Shown: in pieces, positions 57,826-64,000 of the stretch
How positions within the stretch are numbered: position 1 is the stretch's first letter
How the letters are laid out: each line of letters starts with the position of its first letter
Source of the DNA: Cinclus cinclus
Taxonomy: Eukaryota; Chordata; Aves; Passeriformes; Cinclidae
Length of the DNA: 64,000 bases
NCBI RefSeq assembly: GCF_963662255.1
Contig: NC_085055.1
Span: 15,052,704 to 15,116,703, forward strand
Reading direction: 5' to 3'
The notes under the pieces: generated by a model
What the model was told of the DNA's origin: nothing
The model's input: only the letters and a program-made list of their open reading frames with translations
The model's database searches: none
Position numbers and translations under genes: made by a program

Positions 57826-60800
57826 TGTGTAAATCAGCTTCCAAAATGCAAAATGATTAAACATTTGAATTTTGTATTATCATCAAGTTCAAGCTGTGGG
57901 TAATTTGTATTCCACAGGCCCTGGAGATAAGAAATGTTTATAGATTTAACATCATTGAAAGAGGGCTGAAGAACTGTAATTGATTTTCTTGTGCTGTTAC
58001 ACAGAAGGTCAAATCTTACACCATTTCTTCAGTTTCCTTCAATCATGTACCCTGAGTTGGAGCATCTCCTCTAGCTGTGTTCAGACTCCATCTCATTTAC
58101 TTGTCAGCCCTAGCTTAACATGCCATTTTTCTTGTTCTATTAAATTCTGCCCTTCAACCTGTGCTACATCTTGGCAATTTTCATTTCTCTGGGTATCTTT
58201 CCAATTCTCCTTAACCTTCTTTAATGTGAATCCTTAAATGAAGTGCAGAAGCAAGTGTGGCTGCTGATCTCTAGTAACAAGCCAGGCTGTAGTGCCAAGA
58301 CTCCAATATAAAGCTCCTCAATGAGATTCCTGCCACTCCTTCTGCTGCAAGGTAAGATTCTGCAGTTACAGGATATGTGAAACAATTGCTTTGCTTGAAC
58401 ACCTGTATTCAGCTTGGGATTTTCCTCTGTCATCACAAGGTCACTGCTAAAGAAAATGCTCATTAGCAAGAGGGTTCTCTCTCCAAGGCCAAGCAGAAGG
58501 GCTTTAAGTCTGTCACTCTGGGCAGAAGTCTGTGCCTCAGTCACTGGTATTCTATGCTTTGTTCTCACTGAGGGAGTTTAATTTCATCAGCATCTGCCTG
58601 GATATAATGTCCACCTCTTGCCCTTTTGTTTAAGGCTCCTTGACTTAGATTCTCTTTCTAGCCTGGAGGTTTTTTGCTGGGCTGAGCAGGCAGTGTTGCA
58701 GTGCTCCCAAGCAGAGCCCTCATGGGATTTGAACCCATTTTTGTTCAAATCACTCTGCTGAAGGCAACTCTGCACCGTGTGCCTGATACTGCACCTTTAT
58801 GTGGTGGTTTTCACCCTGGCAATGGCACAGCTAGAGAGAGAGAAGATACCCAAGACATTATATAGTCCTCTTGCTCCAGGGGTATTGTAGAGGACACACT
58901 CTGGATAACCATTTTACCACTGTCACTGTTCAACTTGAAGCAGGAATTTAAGCTGTTTTCCTTTCACTAGCTTCAAATCTACAGGAGAGAAACTTCACTA
59001 CAAATTAAGGATGTGAAAAGGCCTTGGTATATTTACCAGCTGAACCTTTCAAATGGCCTGCAGAGTTGTGAATTCTGTTGTGGAGAGGTTCAAAGTAGGG
59101 TGCAAACAAAGAGGGGCATCTGCAAGTGTCCCAGGATGGAGCAGCCTTTTGAGATCATGTCACAGTTTGTGCCATGAAGTTGCCCAAGGACTGAGCAGAC
59201 TGACATTTTGAAGAAATTTGGTTACTGACCAAAGCCTCTTTTGCTTGTCTTTTACAAGAAAAACTGATTTTATTTTCCCAGGAAGTCTTTAATGTGATGA
59301 TATCTAAAAGTGGTACCTGTTAATTTTAAATGGATTTGAAATAAGCTTTAGATACATTTTTACAAGCTTTAGATACATTTTTACAGGTGGTGTGCTGTCT
59401 TAATTTTTGCTACACAGAAGGGCATTAAAACCATTTTAGAACCTCACTCATACTAACTTTTATTTAAAATATGACAGCTTTTACTGCTGTCTTTTTTTAC
59501 TTGTATTTATTTTTTTTTTGTTTCCATGTTGTTTTCATCAGTTTGGAAAGTGTATGCAATTTTACATTTTCTATCAGCCGAGTTTGATGGTAAATGTAAC
59601 AGTACAAAATTGCAAATGTTAACTAGTTTGCAGCTTTGTTGTTTTAAGATACTCGGTTGAGATTTAATGTTTTGCTTGGGATTGAACACTAATGCAGCTC
59701 ATTGGCATGTGCAAACTGGCAATTCAGTTGAGATGTGTTAATGATCTCTGGGCATTCTGCCTTCACAGGTCACACAGTGCTGATAGTAGATAACATCATA
59801 TCAGTTTGGCAGTTGTATCATTCATAGCATACAGCCCTATACGGGGACTGTGTGGCATGAAAAATAATGCCTCATAATAATCCCTTTATTGTTGAAGAAA
59901 TCTTGCTACTATTTGATTAATTATTGTATATCAAAAGAAAGGGCAGATGAAAGAGTCTTCAGATAGTTGAAAATACTGAGCAGCTGTATGAATTTTGTTA
60001 CATAGCTAAAAAAAAAAGATCAAGTCAGCTATGCTTAAAATCTTACAGTAATGAACTTGACCAAGCTTTTTGAGTACTGTTTTCTTTTAAGCAGTATTTT
60101 CTGCTCTATTTGAACAGCTGATTTTATGTAAAATGAATTCAGTTGCTCTCATTTGTTTTTAACAAGAGCATTTAGACTTGCTTTCCTGTCAGCAGAAAGT
60201 AAAAAAAAAAAAAAAGCAAAATACTGAGTTGCTTAAAGCCTGCTACCTTCTACTGGCATAATTTCTGTAGCAAGATCCTTCAACTAGTCCCACTATTTCC
60301 AGGATCAGGGCACAGCACAAGAGGCTCATCAGTTGAAGAGAAGCCTTGTGGAAAGAGGTAAGAACCGTTTCCTGCCAGTCAGTGGGGTTGTGTAACTGGT
60401 CTGAGCCAGAGTACAGAGGTGTGAGCTCCTCTTGAAACAAAGAGGTGTGAAAGTCCTGCAGGTGAGTCGGGGAATATGGCAGTGCTCTGACCCAGAAGTT
60501 GGGCACTGTGTTAGCTTAAGGCTTTATTGGGAGTCAGGGCAGGTTCAGCAGGAGAAAAGGGGTGGTGGTGTTTTGGGTTAATGTTTGTGCAGGTTATTAC
60601 AGCAAAGGCTGTGGGCTGGCAGGAAAGCAGTAAAACTAGCAAATATTGAAAAGTGATGTATTGTGAAGGGGAAAAGGGGGCATCTAGGAGGGATCTGACT
60701 CGATCTGACTGTCCAGGTGGAGCAAGGTGGTGTTCCCAGGCTGGGGCACCAGAGGGATTCTGGAGGGACACACAAGAGCTTCCTGCAGGGCAGGCGTAGC

Positions 60801-62045
60801 TGCTCAACCCACACCTTAGCATGTCTAAAAAACCCAATTCTAAGGTTTTTTCAATGCAGCCTTCATTCTGGGGTAGAAGTTGGGATTTGTTAAAGTTGTG
60901 AAAGATTGTGTATTGGTTTAGAATGTTACATCAGTAGCCTTACACTGGTGCAAATTGGACATTGTTTCACCACCTCCAAATCCAATAGCGTGTGTATATA
61001 TGTATGTGTATATGTAGTCTGCAATCTGCTGTTGAAAGCAAGTGCAAACTACAGCAGTGACCTTCCTTTTTCTGTTTCTCTCCTCGGGGGGTTAAAATGG
61101 CTATTTTTCATGCTCATAATCAGTTCCATGCTCATAAATCAGTTCCAATTTACTTTTTATTTACAAAAAAGTAAATAAACCAATGAACCAAAAAGAGATC
61201 TGTGAAGCCCAAGTGTCTTTATTGAGGCTGAGTTCAAGTATTTATTTAGCTGTGGTAACTAATAATAGTGCAGTAAAGCAGCCAACCTGGTCACTTCTGG
61301 TTTGCTTCCTTTCTTAAGGTAAGTGTGTGCCTTCTGCACTTGTCAGGGCGTGTCGTGGTTGTGGTTGTACCTCTTAGAGGGGGCTCCAAGAGAATACACA
61401 ATTCTTTGCATATTTCTACTCCTTATGTGACTGTATCTTGCCTAACACAGGCAGTATTGATAAAAGGTCTTGTTCCGTGTTATGGAAGTGTTTTATAAAA
61501 GATGAAAAGAAACTAAAACCACAATCTGCAAATGCCTAGGCACATGCAAGATTCTCAGTTGTAAACTGCCTCACTAAAGTAAATAAAGGTTTTGTTTGCT
61601 AGTATTTCCTTACACTGACATTTAGGAACTCGATTTTATAGGCTAAACACCTGTTTTCTTGATGTTCTTTCCCTTTTTAGTGGACAGGATCAAAAATATG
61701 TCTTTCTGGAACATTTAATATTGTCTGTAATGCAAGAAAAACAAAAGTTTACCATGTTTGATCTAGTATATGGATGATCTGCAGAGATATAAAGCACATA
61801 AATAGTGTTTGTGTCCCCATCAAACTTGTTTTGCTCAGTGGCATTAAGCTGAATTTTGTTAGAAAAATGTGCAAAATGGATAACTGCATGCCTTGGATGT
61901 GCGCCTGGCTGCACTCGAGTTAACAAATATTGCATCGTTGCTTTGAATGGAACTAGTGCCGAATTTATTTTTTTGCTCCCAGGAGCGCTTTCTATTTATA
62001 TAGTCTCTGTAAGAATACGTAACCCTGCTTTGTTGAAACAGTTTT
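57826..62045. other. Intergenic region between GK5 and the 62-kb CpG island
   Basis: No gene or complete mobile element was recognised. There is a 21-bp tandem duplication at 59343-59384, a short repeat near 61109-61145 and several A or T runs. The short ORFs do not resemble known proteins. Confidence 0.6.
59343..59384 (+). repeat. 21-bp perfect tandem duplication
   Basis: AAGCTTTAGATACATTTTTA plus C is repeated exactly once, in the intergenic region after GK5. Confidence 0.93.
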
Positions 62046-62099
62046 TTAAAGCGGTAAGGAAATCTTGAAATCAGTCACCTCTTCGCGCTTTTCTAAGGC

Positions 62100-62412
62100 G
62101 CCGAGCTGGGCCTGTGTTTTTTGCGGGCGCGGGGAGGGAGGGTCCCGGGGCTCGCAGCCGGGGCCGGAGGTGCGAGGGCGCGGCCGCTGCTCCGGGACCC
62201 CGCCGCCGCTTTGTTGGCCCGGGAGCCTTTGTTCTTCGCAGGGGGAACGCGGAGCTGGGCCCGGGCACGGGCGCGGTGCAGAGGCGGCCTTGGGCTCGTT
62301 CTGCCGCCGGCCCCCGCGCCGGGGCCGGACGTTCCCGCAGCGCCCGCGGGGCCGGGCCCGCGGCGGGGCTGAACTCTGCATCCCGGGACGCGGCCCCGCC
62401 TGCGCCTCGCAG
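62100..62412 (+). other. Possible alternative first exon in CpG island
   Basis: A near-perfect donor, CGCAG|gtaagc, follows a GC-rich open stretch at 62412/62413, about 700 bp upstream of the other donor. It may mark an alternative 5' exon of the same gene. The start is not defined and chance cannot be excluded. Confidence 0.3.
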
Positions 62413-62472
62413 GTAAGCAGCACGACGGGCGGCCGCAGCCAGCGCGGCGCCGTGTGTAAATACAGGCCTCTA

Positions 62473-62500
62473 TGTATTTATACATTTGTGTATTTATACA
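62473..62500 (+). repeat. Paired TATTTATA motifs in the CpG island
   Basis: TGTATTTATACA occurs at 62473-62484 and 62489-62500, an AT-rich island in GC-rich DNA. Each contains TATTTATA, a sequence TBP can bind. Confidence 0.9.
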
Positions 62501-62799
62501 CTCCGTACCGCCCGCAGCACCTGGGCGCCGCTGGGACAGGTGCGGCCGCCTGGAGCCGTCGCGGGCATCGAACCCGCGGCCCCGAGCCCTGACAGCGGCC
62601 GGCGCGCGCCGCGAGGGAGAGGCGGCGGCCGCGGGTCCCGCCAGGCCACGCCCTTCCGCCCCGCCCCCCCCGGGCCCGGCCCCGCGGATTGGCGGGCGGT
62701 GTGTGTACACACACGGCCCCCGGCCAATGGCGCGGGGAGGGCGCCTGGCGTCACGCGTCGCGGCGGCCAATGGGCGCTCCCGGCCGGCAGACGCCGCCA

Positions 62800-63114
62800 A
62801 GCTTGTGCGGGGGAGCAGGACCGGGCAGCGCTCGGCGCGGGGCGGGCGCGGGGGGGCGGCGGGGCCGGGCCGGGGGCGCTGCTGCCGCCACGTACCGGGG
62901 GCCGCCGGGGGGTCCCGGCTCCGGGGCCTCCTCGCCAGCGGCGAGTGCGCGGCGTCGGCTCGGCCGAGAAGCGTCGTCGGCGCGACGCGGCCGGATCGCT
63001 CCTTGCCGCGGCGGCTGCCGAGGGACCGTCGCCGTCTCGTCGCCTCAGCGCTGCTGTCTGGGCCCAGCCCGCGCCGCCGCCCGCCTTACCTTTCGTCCCC
63101 GGCCGGGCCTGCGG
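62800..63114 (+). other. TFDP2: Probable first non-coding exon (TFDP2)
   Basis: GC-rich sequence downstream of the CCAAT cluster that ends at a consensus donor, GCGG|gtgagc (63115). The exon start is approximate; the first TFDP2 coding exons would lie beyond the window. It could instead belong to another transcript. Confidence 0.45.
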
Positions 63115-63550
63115 GTGAGCTGGGAGCGGGGGGCGGGTGTGAGGGGCTGGGGGGAGGAAGGGCAGCGCCTTTCTGAAGCGATCGGCGGCCGCCGCCCCCC
63201 CACACCCCGTGCCCCGGGCAGCGCGGTCCCGCCGGCCCTGCCGCCCCCTCCCCGGTGCCGCCCGGCAGCGCGGTCTCGCCCCACCTCGTTCCCCCCGGTG
63301 CCCCGGGAGGGTGGGAGCCGGTGCCCGACACCTGCGGGCGGGCCCGGGCGGCGGTGACAGCCGGGGCGCCTCCTCCATTGTGGGGAGCGCTGGCGCGGCG
63401 GGGCTGGGCCGCGCCGGGGCTGTGCAGGCTGTGGAGGGAGCGGCGGCCCGGCCCCGGCTCCGGCCCCGGCGCGGGAAGGCACCCGCCGAGCTCCCGGCCC
63501 TGCTCAGTGGTGCGTGAACTTCGTGTCGGGGCGGTTCTCACCCGCGGCTC

Positions 63551-64000
63551 TTACCGGGAGAGGGTCAGCCCGGCACAACAACAAAACTTCCCTGCCTGCC
63601 TCTTCCTGGGAGTTACAGGCCTGCCCGGGCTTCCAACTGTAAAGGGCTCAGCGGCAGAGGTGAAGCCAGTGTAAACACCGTCTGTTGGAGCTGAGAATAC
63701 AAACAATAGGAGGAAAATACGGAATAAGCAAACTTCCTTGAAATGTGGAAGAAAACCGCAAATGAGAGCGTGCTCCCTCATTGAGTTGAAGGGGGGATGC
63801 CGAGCTGTGTATCACAGCTTATGCTGTCCTATGGAGAAAGGACTTGGGGTTTCATTTTCTCTGTAAATTCCTGATTTGACAGAGAAAATGAATAGTTTTA
63901 ATTGATGTGATATAGTATGCTGGGTAAAAATGTCTTACAAATTTTTTCTTGGTTGACTTTCATAATTCTGAAAGCACTTCAGTTATGTTTTTGACTCTTC
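63551..64000. other. Probable first intron of TFDP2
   Basis: GC content falls back to normal after about 63700. No exon or repeat was recognised up to the window end. Confidence 0.4.

Larger units (their letters stand above)
62050..63550. promoter_or_regulatory. CpG island, probable TFDP2 promoter
   Basis: Extremely GC- and CpG-rich block with CCAAT boxes at 62688-62692 (inverted), 62724-62728 and 62767-62771, an E2F-like TTGGCGGG at 62689-62696, and a CGTCA half-site at 62749-62753. Assignment to TFDP2 rests on the known vertebrate order XRN1-GK5-TFDP2 and the direction of the downstream splice donor. No TFDP2 protein sequence is in view. Confidence 0.65.

Noticed and set aside
61156..61179. 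Small hairpin TTTATTTAC / GTAAATAAA considered as a terminator
   Set aside because: Hairpin terminators do not apply to vertebrate Pol II genes, and the AT-rich arms occur by chance.
62093..63378. Several long ORFs on both strands in the second CpG island
   Set aside because: Overlapping in many frames, low-complexity Arg/Pro/Gly/Ala composition and no conserved motif; explained by GC content.

Overview
The window is bird nuclear DNA, probably from a passerine. The genes are intron-rich with AT-rich introns, and two GC-rich CpG-island promoters are present. Several fragments have the typical 3' end of avian CR1 LINEs. One element at 4840-4975 joins a tRNA-like head to a CR1 tail, the design of a SINE described in passerines. 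I see no operons, CRISPR arrays, phage or bacterial features.

Layout, all on the + strand. (1) 1-31.1 kb: XRN1, the cytoplasmic 5'-3' exoribonuclease. The first coding exons (about residues 1-102) lie upstream of the window. I traced 41 coding exons from 583 to the stop at 28412; every phase joins and no internal stop appears. A long AT-rich 3'UTR follows. (2) 31.1-36.3 kb: intergenic, with no gene recognised. (3) 36.3-57.8 kb: GK5, an FGGY-family glycerol kinase-like protein, complete in 16 coding exons (517 residues). It starts in a CpG island at 36605, stops at 56881, and has poly(A) signals near 57.74-57.80 kb. (4) 57.8-62.0 kb: intergenic. (5) 62.05-63.55 kb: a second CpG island with CCAAT boxes, an E2F-like site and two good splice donors. 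By the vertebrate order ATR-XRN1-GK5-TFDP2 this is most likely the TFDP2 promoter and first non-coding exon; no TFDP2 coding sequence is inside the window.

The genes do not form a pathway. XRN1 degrades decapped mRNA in P-bodies, GK5 is a kinase-family protein linked to skin sterol control in mouse, and TFDP2 is an E2F dimer partner. They are neighbours through conserved synteny.

No wholly new biological system was found. The observations most worth checking are: a dsRBD-like segment in the XRN1 tail; two phase-0 cassette exons there that I do not find in the human protein as I recall it; an in-frame loss in a conserved GK5 loop; a poison alternative acceptor in an XRN1 mini-intron; a 25-bp inverted repeat and a fresh 44-bp tandem duplication in GK5 intron 12; and the arrangement of the TFDP2-side CpG island. 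Protein comparisons with human and E. coli are from memory, not from a database search.
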